In this document: positions 35,836 through 45,987 of the stretch, piece by piece
Numbering within the stretch: position 1 is the first letter of the stretch
Layout: each line of letters opens with the position of its first letter
Origin: Oxalobacteraceae bacterium AB_14
GTDB taxonomy: Bacteria; Pseudomonadota; Gammaproteobacteria; Burkholderiales; Burkholderiaceae_D
Assembly: GCA_000381565.1 (NCBI GenBank)
Contig: KB906724.1
Span: 1,738,801-1,802,800, forward strand
Reading direction: 5' to 3'
Length of the DNA stretch: 64,000 nt
Made by a program: the position numbers and the translations under genes
The notes under the pieces: generated by a model
Databases searched by the model: none
The model's input: the letters and a program-made list of their open reading frames with translations, nothing else
What the model was told of the DNA's origin: nothing

Positions 35836-37701
35836 GTGTCTGATGACGCGACGGCGCTGGATTTGAACGCGGAGAGCGAGCTGCCCGCAGCGATCGTCAA
35901 GCGCAGTGACGGCGTCTTTTTCGCCGCCGACGCCTCGGCCGTTTCCTGCCTGTCGGCGGTCAGCCAGGTGTTCCTCGGCAGCGCCTATTTCGCCAAGCTC
36001 GATTACGCGGTCTTCATCAAGCTGCTCTACAACTGCGGCCCGGACCTGCCGGCCAATGTGACCAGCAAGCCGCTGATACGCTTCGCCGACAGCATCGAGC
36101 CGTTCCATCCGCCGCGCCGGGCGCTGTACAAGTCCGTCAAGATCATCAACGGCGAGGCCGAATACTATTTCGAGCCGGTGTTCTTCGAGATGCCGGACAT
36201 GCCGCCGCAACCGGCGCGCCTGAACTTCGACGAATTCGTTTCCGACATGTGGGTCAAGGGCATACGCTTCGGCATCGACGCGCCGGCAGTGCGCGACGTG
36301 ATCACCAGCGGGCGGCTGGCGCGCATCATCGTCGCGCGCCGCCTCAACGCCACGGCGGGACGCGACGCCACCATCGTCGAAGTGTCGCAGGATATCCACC
36401 GCAGCAATGCGCCGCGCGAGAGGTCGGACGGCAAGCTGGATTTGCAGGCCTTCCAGAACCGCTTCCCGCAGGTCAAGCCCAACGTCAAGCTGCTGCGCAA
36501 GGTGCCGCGCACGGCGGGTGTGCGCGGCTATGAATTGTCGGGCATCGTGCTGGAGCCGCCGGTCCCGCGCGACATCGAATTGAGCAGCGTGGCCGGCGCG
36601 GGCACGGTGATCGAGAACCTGCGCGACGGCGAGTACCTGGTGTCGGCGGTGGAGGGTTTCCTCAGCGTGGACCCGGCCAGCAAGCGGCTGTCGATCGGTC
36701 CCAAGATCATCAGCCGCGAAGGCGTCAGCGCGCGCACCACCGGCAATTTGCAGCTGACCGGCGAGTACGAGGAATTCGGCGACGTGCAGGAGCAGCGCTC
36801 GGTCGAAGGTGGCAGCATCACCATCCACGGCGACGTGTTCGGCATCATCACCTCGCGCGGCGGCGACATCGTCCTGAGCCGCAACCTGATGGGCGGCACC
36901 GTCACCAACGCCGACGGCGGCATACGGGTGCAGGGCGTGGCCTCCGGCGCGGTGCTGCAGACCAGGCGCGGCGAGGTGACGCTGGCGCGCGCGGAGAGCT
37001 GCATCATCTCCGGCACGCGGGTGGTGATCGGCGAGGCCAGCAACTGCGAAATCATGGCCGAGGAAGTGGTGATCAAGGTGGCCGAGGGCTGCGCCATCGC
37101 CGCCCGCACGATCGAGATCGCCAACGCCGGCCCTCGCAAGCAGAACGAGATGCTGCTCTACACGCTGGTGCCGGACACCTCCAAGTTCGACAAGAAGATC
37201 GCCGAGTTGCAGCCCAGGGTGCAGCACGCGGCGCACGAGGCCAATATGCGCAAGGTGGAGATCGACGCCATCACCGGCCAGACCGAGGTGCGCAACTACC
37301 TGACGCTGGCCACCCGCGTGCGCAAGCGCGAGGTGATGCTGACGCCGGAGCAGGAGCCGCTGTTCCACAGGATGGCGGCGGCGGTGGGGCCGTCGCTGAA
37401 GGCGGTGGCGAAGATATCGCTGGCGATGAAGGCGGCGCAGGTAGAGCAGGAGCAGGCGCAGGAAGAAGTCAACCAGGTGCAGCGGCAGAAGGCCGCCGTG
37501 ATGCTCGGCTCGCGCTGCATGGTCGAGACCCTGACCGGCGACGTGCTGCTGCGGACCATGACCTTTGTGCCGGACGGCCCGCCGGCGCACGACCGGCCGG
37601 CCAAGGAGGTCAAGGCCAAGGTGCGCACCACGGCGGCCGGCATGAGCACCATCTATTCCGGCGCCGCCGGGCCGCTCGCCTGGGCGCCGGATACTGACTA
37701 G
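35836..37701 (+). CDS. FapA/DUF342 family protein, copy 2
   Basis: A 621-residue paralogue of the preceding protein with the same three-part layout. Shared blocks include TGNLQLTGEYEEFGDVQEQR, GEASNCEIMAEEV and a C-terminal coiled coil. The copies are clearly diverged along the N-terminal third, so the duplication is old. Translation starts at GTG 35836 behind CTGGGGA. An intergenic hairpin separates it from copy 1, and the next gene is convergent. Role unknown; the family may work as a spatial or polar organiser, judged only from the Vibrio member. Confidence 0.83.
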   Translation: MSDDATALDLNAESELPAAIVKRSDGVFFAADASAVSCLSAVSQVFLGSAYFAKLDYAVFIKLLYNCGPDLPANVTSKPLIRFADSIEPFHPPRRALYKSVKIINGEAEYYFEPVFFEMPDMPPQPARLNFDEFVSDMWVKGIRFGIDAPAVRDVITSGRLARIIVARRLNATAGRDATIVEVSQDIHRSNAPRERSDGKLDLQAFQNRFPQVKPNVKLLRKVPRTAGVRGYELSGIVLEPPVPRDIELSSVAGAGTVIENLRDGEYLVSAVEGFLSVDPASKRLSIGPKIISREGVSARTTGNLQLTGEYEEFGDVQEQRSVEGGSITIHGDVFGIITSRGGDIVLSRNLMGGTVTNADGGIRVQGVASGAVLQTRRGEVTLARAESCIISGTRVVIGEASNCEIMAEEVVIKVAEGCAIAARTIEIANAGPRKQNEMLLYTLVPDTSKFDKKIAELQPRVQHAAHEANMRKVEIDAITGQTEVRNYLTLATRVRKREVMLTPEQEPLFHRMAAAVGPSLKAVAKISLAMKAAQVEQEQAQEEVNQVQRQKAAVMLGSRCMVETLTGDVLLRTMTFVPDGPPAHDRPAKEVKAKVRTTAAGMSTIYSGAAGPLAWAPDTD

Positions 37702-37702
37702 C

Positions 37703-38092
37703 CTACAACTTGATCTTGCCGCGCAGCTGTTTGCGTTCGCCGTCCTTGGTCTTGCCGTCCAGGCGCTTGCGCTGCGAGCTGCGGGTGGGCCGGGTAGGGC
37801 GGCGCACGGTGGGCAGCACGGCCACGCTGGCGACCAGTTCCTGCAGGCGGCGCAGGGCTTCTTCCTTGTTGGCTTCCTGGCTGCGCGATTGCTGCGCCTT
37901 CAGCACCACCACGCCCTCCTTGGTGATGCGCTGGTCGCGCATGGCCAGCAGGCGCTCCTTGATGTGCTCCGGCAGCGACGAGTTGACGATGTCGAAGCGC
38001 AGGTGCACCGCGCTGGACACCTTGTTGACGTTCTGCCCGCCCGGCCCCTGGGCGCGGATGGCGTTGAATTCCACTTCGTTCACATCGATCAC
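37703..38092 (-). CDS. arfB: Alternative ribosome-rescue factor ArfB (peptidyl-tRNA hydrolase YaeJ)
   Basis: A 129-residue release-factor-like protein that enters stalled ribosomes and hydrolyses the peptidyl-tRNA. The catalytic GGQ is present in GPGGQNVNK near residue 17. The C-terminus is a basic tail (QRKRLDGKTKDGERKQLRGKIKL in part) which in ArfB fills the empty mRNA channel. It starts with GTG at 38092, overlapping the stop of the CoA-transferase gene (GTGA), and is therefore translationally coupled to it. Length is near E. coli ArfB (140). Confidence 0.92.
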   Translation of the reverse strand: MIDVNEVEFNAIRAQGPGGQNVNKVSSAVHLRFDIVNSSLPEHIKERLLAMRDQRITKEGVVVLKAQQSRSQEANKEEALRRLQELVASVAVLPTVRRPTRPTRSSQRKRLDGKTKDGERKQLRGKIKL

Positions 38093-39162
38093 GGCGCGAA
38101 CCTCACCGGTTGCGCCACCGACCACGCCTCGCCTTCGGTGTCGTGCGGGCGGCGGCTGACGATGTCGCGGAACAGCGGGTGCTGCAAGGCTTCCTCGGTG
38201 CGCAGCACCGGCGAAACGCAGCAGTCGGCGGGGGCGAAGGCCTCGGTCCATTGCGCCAGCGTGCGGGTGGCGAACAGCGCCTCCAGCTCCGTCTTGAGCG
38301 CCATCGCGTCCGCGCCGCCGACCTGCTGGCCGAGCTGCCAGTGGCGCGGCTTCAGGTCCGGCCGTTGCAGCACGTCGCAGCAAGCCTGCCAGAACTTGAG
38401 CTCCAGCGCGCCGACCGCCATGTAGCGGCCGTCCGCCGTGCGGTAGACGTTGTAGCAGGGGACGCCGCCGGTCAGCAGATCGCGGCCCGGCACGGCGGGC
38501 GCGCCGTTGTTGACCGCCACCAGCGGCATGATGTTGTGCGCCATCACGGCGGCCGTCATCGAGACGTCGACGAAGCGGCCGGCGCCGCCCATCTTGACCG
38601 CCACCAGCGCCGCCAGGATGCCTTGCAGCGCCGATTGCGCGCCGCCCAGCAGGTCGCCAACCTGCAGGTTGGGCAGCGCGGGCACGCCGTCTAGGCCGGC
38701 GTTCTGGTCGAGCATGCCGGCGTAGCCGATGTAGTTGATGTCGTGCCCCGCCAGCTGGGCAAAGGGGCCGTGCTGGCCGTAGCCGGAGATCGCGCACATC
38801 ACCAGCTGGGGATTGCGCTGGCGCAGCGTCTGCCAGCCCAGGCCCAGCTTGTCCATCACGCCGGGGCGGAAGCTTTCGACCAGCACGTCGGCCGTCTCCA
38901 CCATCGCCAGCAGCCGCTCGCGGTGCGCGGCGTCCTTCAGGTCCAGCCGCATCATCCGCTTGCCGCGGTTGACTGCGACGAAGAACTGCGACACTTGATT
39001 GCGCACCGGTCCCATGACGCGCGCGTAGTCGCCGGGGCCGGGGTCTTCGATCTTGATCACTTCCGCGCCCATGTCCGCCAGGTGCATGGTGGCGACGGGG
39101 CCGGGCAGCAAGCGGGTCAGGTCCAGCACGCGGATGCCGCTGAGGGGGAGTTCTGTCTTCAT
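38089..39162 (-). CDS. CaiB/BaiF CoA transferase family, alpha-methylacyl-CoA racemase-like
   Basis: A 357-residue family III CoA-transferase-fold enzyme. The N-terminal block LSGIRVLDLTRLLPGP and ADMGAEVIKIEDP are family hallmarks. The block AGHDINYIGYAG with its His, and the later VGDLLGGA with Asp, match the acid/base pair of alpha-methylacyl-CoA racemases, which epimerise 2-methyl-branched acyl-CoAs, and fit racemase better than transferase. ATG 39162 chosen because the conserved domain begins nine residues later. It overlaps arfB downstream. Confidence 0.85.
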   Translation of the reverse strand: MKTELPLSGIRVLDLTRLLPGPVATMHLADMGAEVIKIEDPGPGDYARVMGPVRNQVSQFFVAVNRGKRMMRLDLKDAAHRERLLAMVETADVLVESFRPGVMDKLGLGWQTLRQRNPQLVMCAISGYGQHGPFAQLAGHDINYIGYAGMLDQNAGLDGVPALPNLQVGDLLGGAQSALQGILAALVAVKMGGAGRFVDVSMTAAVMAHNIMPLVAVNNGAPAVPGRDLLTGGVPCYNVYRTADGRYMAVGALELKFWQACCDVLQRPDLKPRHWQLGQQVGGADAMALKTELEALFATRTLAQWTEAFAPADCCVSPVLRTEEALQHPLFRDIVSRRPHDTEGEAWSVAQPVRFAP

Positions 39163-39288
39163 GAATTCATTGTAGCAAACCAGCAACCGGGAGCCGGGTG
39201 AATATTGACGCTGCTCAACGACCGCGGCGGGGGCCAAAGGTAGGATGGCACATGCCTGTTACCGCACGTCCCGGACGAAAGGATCATC

Positions 39289-39777
39289 ATGCCTTCATTG
39301 ACAACGCAAGCCGCCAGCGCAATCGCCACCGCCGCGCCGGGCCAATATCTGGTGTTCCGGCTCGGTGGCCTGGACTACGCGCTGGACTTCAGCAAGGTGC
39401 AGGAGCTGCGGCCCTTGAAGGCGCTGGAGCGGTTTTCCTCGGAGGGGGAGATCGTGGCCGGGGTGGCGGTGTCGCGCGGCGTGATCATGCCGATCGTCGA
39501 CATGCGCATCGCCTTCGGGCCGCGGCCGCCGGAGCACGATCCGCTGACGGACGTGATCATCCTCAGGCTGTCGAGCTGCGTGATGGGGATGGTGGTGGAT
39601 GGGGTGACGGATATCGTCCAGCTGACGCTGGGGCAGATCCAGCCGATACCCGGCGCCAGCGCGGTGGAGTACCTGGTCGGTATCGGTGAAGCGGACGGGC
39701 GCCGGCTGATCGTGGTCGACATCGATAAGCTGATGTCGATCCAAAAAGTACAGATGGGCGCCCGCCAGGCGGCATGA
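39289..39777 (+). CDS. cheW: CheW-like chemotaxis coupling protein
   Basis: A 162-residue single-domain CheW scaffold that links chemoreceptors to CheA. The SH3-like double barrel runs from about residue 18 (QYLVFRLGGLDYALDFSKVQEL) to 155, with the central PIVDMRIAFG and VVDGVTDIVQL blocks. It stands alone, with no receptor, cheA or flagellar gene nearby. It may serve the array from a distance or act with one of the many local signalling proteins. An AAAGG site precedes ATG 39289. Convergent with the ABC-F gene, separated by a long palindrome. Confidence 0.9.
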   Translation: MPSLTTQAASAIATAAPGQYLVFRLGGLDYALDFSKVQELRPLKALERFSSEGEIVAGVAVSRGVIMPIVDMRIAFGPRPPEHDPLTDVIILRLSSCVMGMVVDGVTDIVQLTLGQIQPIPGASAVEYLVGIGEADGRRLIVVDIDKLMSIQKVQMGARQAA

Positions 39778-39792
39778 GAAAGCCTGGGTCCC

Positions 39793-39870
39793 GTCGTTCC
39801 CGCGCAGGCGGGAACCCATACGGCGCCTGTCGGGACGCTGCGCATGGATTCCCGCCTGCGCGGGAATGAC
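39793..39870. repeat. Paired REP-like palindrome between convergent cheW and ABC-F genes
   Basis: Two 27-base arms (39793-39819 and 39844-39870) are inverted copies with two mismatches. Each arm is itself a hairpin of the form TTCCCGC-GCAG-GCGGGAA. It fills the gap between two convergent stop codons and could terminate both transcripts. Confidence 0.85.
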
Positions 39871-39876
39871 GTACTG

Positions 39877-41877
39877 TCAGCTTAGTGCTTCCAGCTGCTC
39901 CTGCAACTCCAGCCATTCAGCTTCGAGCTGGCCAAGGTCCTTGGTGAAAAAGGATTGATCGGCCAGCAGCTGTTTCAACTTGGCCTTGTTGGCGGCGTCG
40001 TAGATCGACGATTCGCCCAGGGCCGCATCCACATCGGCTTTCTGCGCGCTGCGCTTGGCGATCTGGTCGTCCAGGCGCTTGATCTTCTGCTCCAGCGGCT
40101 TGCGCAGCGTGGCCAGGCGCTGGCGGTCTTCGGCCTGCTGGCGCTTCTGGTCCTTGCTGAGCGCAGCCGGCGCGGCGGCGGTCGGCGGCGCCACCGGCGA
40201 GGTCACCGGGAAGTCGGTCTTGTTGGCCTTGCCCGCGGCCGGCAGCACGTCGGTGCCCTTACCCAGCTTGGTCTTGAACAGCCAATCCTTGTAGTCGTCC
40301 AGATCGCCGTCGAACGGCTGCAGCTTGCCGTCGGCGACGATGATGAATTCGTCGGTGGTGGCGCGCAGCAGGTGGCGATCGTGGGATACCACGACCAGCG
40401 TGCCTTCGAACTGCGCCAGCGCTTCGGTCAGCGCCTCGCGGGTTTCCAGGTCCAGGTGATTGGTCGGTTCATCGAGCAGCAGCAGGTTGGGGCGCTGCCA
40501 GACGATCAAGGCCAACGCCAGGCGGGCCTTCTCGCCGCCGGAGAACGGCGCGATCGAGCTGGTGACCATCGTACCGGGGAAGTTGAAGCCACCGAGGAAG
40601 TTGCGCAGCTCCTGTTCGCGCACGGTCGGCGCGATCTTGGCCAGGTGCCACAGCGGCGATTCGTCGTGGCGCAGCATCTCCACCTGGTGCTGGGCGAAGT
40701 AGCCGATGTTGAGGCCCTTGCCCATGGTGGCGTCGCCGGTCAGCGGCGACAGTTCGCCGGCGATGGTCTTGATCAGCGTCGACTTGCCGGCGCCGTTCAC
40801 GCCCAGCAGGCCGATACGCTGGCCGATCTGCAGCGAGAACTTGATCTTGTTGACGATGGTCTTGTGGGTGATCTCGCCGGTTTCGTCGTTCTCGATCTTG
40901 TAGCCGGCGTCGACGTCTTCCATCACCAGCAGCGGATTCGGGGCGCTGAGCGGCTCGCGGAATTCGAACGAGAATTCGGCGGCGGCGCGCAGCGGCGCCA
41001 GTTCTTCCATCTTGGCCAGCGCCTTCATGCGGCTCTGCGCCTGGCGGGCTTTGGAGGCCTGGGCCTTGAAGCGGTTGACGAACGATTCCAGGTGGGCGCG
41101 CTTGCGCTGCTGCTTTTCCAGCGCGCCGGCGGCCAGGATCATCTGCGCTGCGCGCTGGCGTTCGAAGGACGAATAGTTGCCCGAGTAGCGTTTCAGCTTG
41201 CGCTCGTCGATGTGCACCACCACGTTCACCACTTCGTCGAGGAAGTCGCGATCGTGGGAGATGATCAGCAGGGTGCCGGCGTAGCGTTTGAGCCAGTCTT
41301 CCAGCCAGATGATCGCGTCCAGGTCCAGGTGGTTGGTCGGTTCATCGAGCAGCAGCAGGTCGGAAGGGCACATCAGCGCCTGCGCCAGGTTCAGGCGCAT
41401 GCGCCAGCCGCCGGAGAAGCTGGCCACCGGTTGCTGCATTTGGTCGATCGAGAAGCCAAGGCCCAGCAGCAGCTGTTCGCCGCGCGACTGCACGGTGTAG
41501 GCGTCGGCGTCGGCCAGGGCGCTGTAGATCTCGCCGATGGCGATGCCGTTCTCGGACGTTGCAGGCTCCGATTCCAGGCGGGCAAGTTCGGCTTCCAGCT
41601 TGCGCAGGGTGACGTCGCCGTCGATGGCGTAGTCGAGCGCCGCGCGGTCCAGCGGCGGGGTTTCCTGCGCCACGTAAGCGACGCGCCATTTGGCCGGGAA
41701 ATCGATCTCGCCCTGGTCCGGGTGCAGCTCGCCGCGCATCATCGCGAACAGGCTGGACTTGCCGGCGCCATTGGCGCCGATCAGGCCGATCTTGTCGCCA
41801 GGGTTGAGGGTGACATCGACCTGTTCCAGCAGCGGCTTAATACCGCGCATCAGGCTTACTTGAATAAAGCGAATCAT
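39877..41877 (-). CDS. ABC-F family ATPase, YheS/Uup-like
   Basis: A 666-residue cytoplasmic protein with two ATP-binding cassettes and no membrane segments, the mark of ABC-F translation factors that act at the ribosomal E site. Cassette 1 has Walker A GANGAGKSS (about 35), signature FSGGWRMR and Walker B LLLLDEPTNHLD. Cassette 2 has GVNGAGKST, FSGGEKARLAL and LLLLDEPTNHLD. A charged helical linker lies between them and a coiled coil (about 585-665) closes the chain. Overall closest to YheS by memory. Part of the minus-strand prmB-dapE neighbourhood. Confidence 0.92.
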   Translation of the reverse strand: MIRFIQVSLMRGIKPLLEQVDVTLNPGDKIGLIGANGAGKSSLFAMMRGELHPDQGEIDFPAKWRVAYVAQETPPLDRAALDYAIDGDVTLRKLEAELARLESEPATSENGIAIGEIYSALADADAYTVQSRGEQLLLGLGFSIDQMQQPVASFSGGWRMRLNLAQALMCPSDLLLLDEPTNHLDLDAIIWLEDWLKRYAGTLLIISHDRDFLDEVVNVVVHIDERKLKRYSGNYSSFERQRAAQMILAAGALEKQQRKRAHLESFVNRFKAQASKARQAQSRMKALAKMEELAPLRAAAEFSFEFREPLSAPNPLLVMEDVDAGYKIENDETGEITHKTIVNKIKFSLQIGQRIGLLGVNGAGKSTLIKTIAGELSPLTGDATMGKGLNIGYFAQHQVEMLRHDESPLWHLAKIAPTVREQELRNFLGGFNFPGTMVTSSIAPFSGGEKARLALALIVWQRPNLLLLDEPTNHLDLETREALTEALAQFEGTLVVVSHDRHLLRATTDEFIIVADGKLQPFDGDLDDYKDWLFKTKLGKGTDVLPAAGKANKTDFPVTSPVAPPTAAAPAALSKDQKRQQAEDRQRLATLRKPLEQKIKRLDDQIAKRSAQKADVDAALGESSIYDAANKAKLKQLLADQSFFTKDLGQLEAEWLELQEQLEALS

Positions 41878-41899
41878 CTTGTTCTTCGATAGTTAGCCC

Positions 41900-41981
41900 G
41901 TCATTCCCGCGCAGGCGGGAATCCATACTCAGCATGGGGGGATCCAAGCAGTGTGAGGATCCCCGCTTGCGCGAGGACGAC
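41900..41981. repeat. Paired REP-like palindrome between ABC-F and prmB genes
   Basis: The left unit GTCATTCCCGCGCAGGCGGG (41900 on) is nearly identical to units at 39793-39870. The right unit (about 41957-41981, GGATCCCCGCTTGCGCGAGG) is the diverged type also seen at 23031. Confidence 0.8.
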
Positions 41982-41993
41982 GCGCGGCGGTTA

Positions 41994-42881
41994 TTACAGC
42001 TTGAGTTGGTCTGCGGTCAGCAGGAATACCATGTCGTCGCCGTTGCTGGTGGTGAGCCAGGTCAGGCCCAGTTCACCGAAGGCCGCTTCGGCGAACTCGC
42101 GTTCATTGCCGATTTCGACGATCAGGATGCCGTCGTCGGTCAGGCGCTCGGCGGCGCCGGCGACGATCTTGCGCACCAGGTCCATGCCGTCCTTGCCGCC
42201 GTCCAGCGCCAGTTCAGGCTCGGCGCGGTACTCCATCGGCAGCTTGCTCATCGACGACGAGTTGACGTACGGCGGGTTGGTGATGATCAGGTCATACTTC
42301 TTGTCCGGCACATTGGCGTACAGGTCGGACTGGATCAAGGTCAGGCGGTCTTCCAGCTTGTAGGTGGCGACGTTTTTCTTCGCCACTTCCAGCGCGTCGG
42401 CCGAGATGTCGACCGCGTCCACGTGCGCGTCCGGGAAGGCGTCGGCCAGCATGATGGCCAGGCAGCCGGAGCCCGTGCACAGTTCCAGCACGTTGGCGAC
42501 GCTTTCAGGCTCGTTGACCCATGGCGCGAAGTACTGCGGAATCAGTTCCGCGATGAAGGAGCGCGGCACGATGGTGCGCTCGTCGACGTAGAAGCTGTAG
42601 GTGCCCAGCCACGCCTCGTTGGTGATGTAGGCGGCCGGCACGCGCTCGTTGGTGCGGCGGTCGATGACGGCCATGACGGCGGCGATTTCCTCCGGCAGCA
42701 GCCTGGCGTCCAGGAACGGGTCCAGGTGGTCCAGCGGCAGCTTGAGCGTGTGCAGGATCAGGTAGGCCGCTTCGTCGAAGGCTTCGACGCTGCCGTGGCC
42801 GAAGAACAGCTTGGCGGTGTTGAAGCGGGTGACGGCGTAGCGCAACAGGTCGCGCGGCGTGGTGAAAGGAGTCGTGTTCAT
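41994..42881 (-). CDS. prmB: 50S ribosomal protein L3 glutamine methyltransferase PrmB
   Basis: A 295-residue SAM-dependent N5-glutamine methyltransferase of the HemK/PrmC family. The SAM site VLELCTGSGCLAI (about 133-146) and the catalytic NPPYVN (about 196-201) are intact, followed by YRAEPELALDGGKDGMD, which is typical of PrmB. It methylates a glutamine of ribosomal protein L3 during large-subunit assembly. Flanked on both sides by REP-like palindromes and located between abc-F and dapE, a gene order common in Burkholderiales. Confidence 0.94.
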   Translation of the reverse strand: MNTTPFTTPRDLLRYAVTRFNTAKLFFGHGSVEAFDEAAYLILHTLKLPLDHLDPFLDARLLPEEIAAVMAVIDRRTNERVPAAYITNEAWLGTYSFYVDERTIVPRSFIAELIPQYFAPWVNEPESVANVLELCTGSGCLAIMLADAFPDAHVDAVDISADALEVAKKNVATYKLEDRLTLIQSDLYANVPDKKYDLIITNPPYVNSSSMSKLPMEYRAEPELALDGGKDGMDLVRKIVAGAAERLTDDGILIVEIGNEREFAEAAFGELGLTWLTTSNGDDMVFLLTADQLKL

Positions 42882-42905
42882 GGCTATCTCGGTAAAATGC
42901 TGCCA

Positions 42906-42975
42906 TACCCGCGAAGGCGGGTATCCATGCCGAGCGGGATCGGATGCCCGGCATGGGTACCCGCCTTCGCGGGTA
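42906..42975. repeat. Long perfect-arm palindrome between prmB and dapE
   Basis: Arms of 26 bases at 42906-42931 and 42950-42975 are inverted copies with a single mismatch. Each arm contains its own TACCCGC / GCGGGTA hairpin. Same REP-like family as at 39793 and 41900 but a different subtype. Confidence 0.85.
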
Positions 42976-42980
42976 CGACG

Positions 42981-44469
<1,489 letters not shown>

Positions 44470-44688
44470 GTGCTTGGGTGCTAAGACTAGTGTTTTGAGC
44501 GGAGGGCGACAGAATAACATGGCTGGCCCGCAGGGGTGGCAATGCCGCCACGACGCCCCAGCTTTCGTCCCACATTCCCATGCTTTACGCTTACAATCCC
44601 AATCGGGATCATTCTTTGTGGAAATACCAATATTCGGGGTCCTGCGGCGCCGCCGCGCCCCTTGCCGCCCACGCTGCCGACTGCACCC

Positions 44689-45987
44689 ATGACCGAGTCT
44701 GAAGCCTCCTTATCCTATCCCGCCGATTCATTGGTGCGGCGCCTGACCCGCATGAATTTGCTGCTGCTCAGCGTGACCATGTTGCTGACCTTTGCCCTGC
44801 TGGCGACAGTCACCTGGTATGTGGCGCGCGGCCGCCAGGTGCATGCGGCGCAGCTGAGCGCGCAGCAGCTGGCCAACAGCGTCTCGCCGATGATGGTGTT
44901 TGCCGACCGTCCCGCCGCGCAGGTCGAACTCGAAGCATTTTCCCGCCGCAGCGATCTGCTGCTGGTGCAGGTGCAAACACCGGCCGGCGCGGTGTTCGCC
45001 CAGTGGCAGGCCGCCGCCGGCGCGCCGGCGCCCCGCATCGTGCCGCCGCTCGCCCCGCAGCTGCTGGCCGACGCGGCCTCGGTGACGATGCAGGAACTGG
45101 AAGTATGGGCGCCGATCCGCCTGAAGGACGAGGTAGTCGGGGTGCTGGTGCTGCGCGAAAGCCTGGACGGCCTGCGGATGGCGGTGTTGACGCTCAGCGC
45201 GGCGTCGGCGGCCTTGATCGCGGTGGCGATCCTGGTCGCCTGGCGCGGGCTGCTGCTGGTGCAGCGCCGCGCCCTGGCGCCGCTGGTGGAGTTGTCCCGG
45301 CTGGCCGAACACATCGCCCGCGAACGCGATTACGGCAAGCGCGCGACGGTCTACCGGCGCGACGAGGTAGGCCGCCTGACCGAGCGTTTCAACGACATGC
45401 TGAAGCGGATCGAGATATGGCAGGCCGACCTGCACCTTCAACTGGAGCAGGAACAGGAAGCCGGCCAGCAGTTCCAGCAGCTGGCCCACAAGGATAGCCT
45501 GACCGGCCTGCCCAACCGCCTGTTCTTCCAGGGGGAGTTGCAGCGCTACCTGGCGATGAGCCTGGAACACGGCGAGTTGATGGCGCTGATGTTCATCGAC
45601 CTGGATAACTTCAAGACCGTCAACGACCAGCATGGCCACGATGCGGGCGATGAAGTATTGTGCGAAGTGTCGCGCCGCATGGCCGGCGTGGTGCGTTCGC
45701 GCGATGTGCTGTGCCGCCTGGGCGGCGACGAATTCGCGCTGATCCTGCCGGCGCTGCCGGACCAGGCGGCGGCCGAGCAGCTGGCGCAGCGCCTGATCGA
45801 CGCGGTGCATATGACGATGACGATACGCGGCGAGGTCATGCCGATCGGCGCGACCGTGGGCCTGGCGTTCGCGCCGTTGGACGCCAGCGACGCCTCCGCC
45901 TTGCTCAACGCCTCCGACCAGGCCATGTATGAAGCCAAGCGGGCCGGCAAGAATACCTTCAGGAGAGCGCGGCATGTGGATGCGTAG
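44689..45987 (+). CDS. YfiN-like diguanylate cyclase with periplasmic sensor, HAMP and GGDEF
   Basis: A 432-residue inner-membrane enzyme that makes cyclic di-GMP from two GTP. Transmembrane helix at about 20-45, periplasmic CHASE8-like domain to about 160, second helix at about 165-190, HAMP (RLAEHIARERDYGKRA), short coiled coil, GGDEF domain from about 265. The active site CRLGGDEFALIL is intact, and an RSRD inhibitory site lies five residues before GGDEF, so product feedback is expected. Layout equals YfiN/TpbB of Pseudomonas. The next genes encode a TonB receptor (14-base overlap) and a YfiR-like repressor. Confidence 0.92.
   Translation: MTESEASLSYPADSLVRRLTRMNLLLLSVTMLLTFALLATVTWYVARGRQVHAAQLSAQQLANSVSPMMVFADRPAAQVELEAFSRRSDLLLVQVQTPAGAVFAQWQAAAGAPAPRIVPPLAPQLLADAASVTMQELEVWAPIRLKDEVVGVLVLRESLDGLRMAVLTLSAASAALIAVAILVAWRGLLLVQRRALAPLVELSRLAEHIARERDYGKRATVYRRDEVGRLTERFNDMLKRIEIWQADLHLQLEQEQEAGQQFQQLAHKDSLTGLPNRLFFQGELQRYLAMSLEHGELMALMFIDLDNFKTVNDQHGHDAGDEVLCEVSRRMAGVVRSRDVLCRLGGDEFALILPALPDQAAAEQLAQRLIDAVHMTMTIRGEVMPIGATVGLAFAPLDASDASALLNASDQAMYEAKRAGKNTFRRARHVDA

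Noticed and set aside
33815..37701. Flagellar assembly role for the two FapA-like proteins
   Set aside because: No flagellar or chemotaxis operon is adjacent; only the family name suggests it. Kept as family calls without function.
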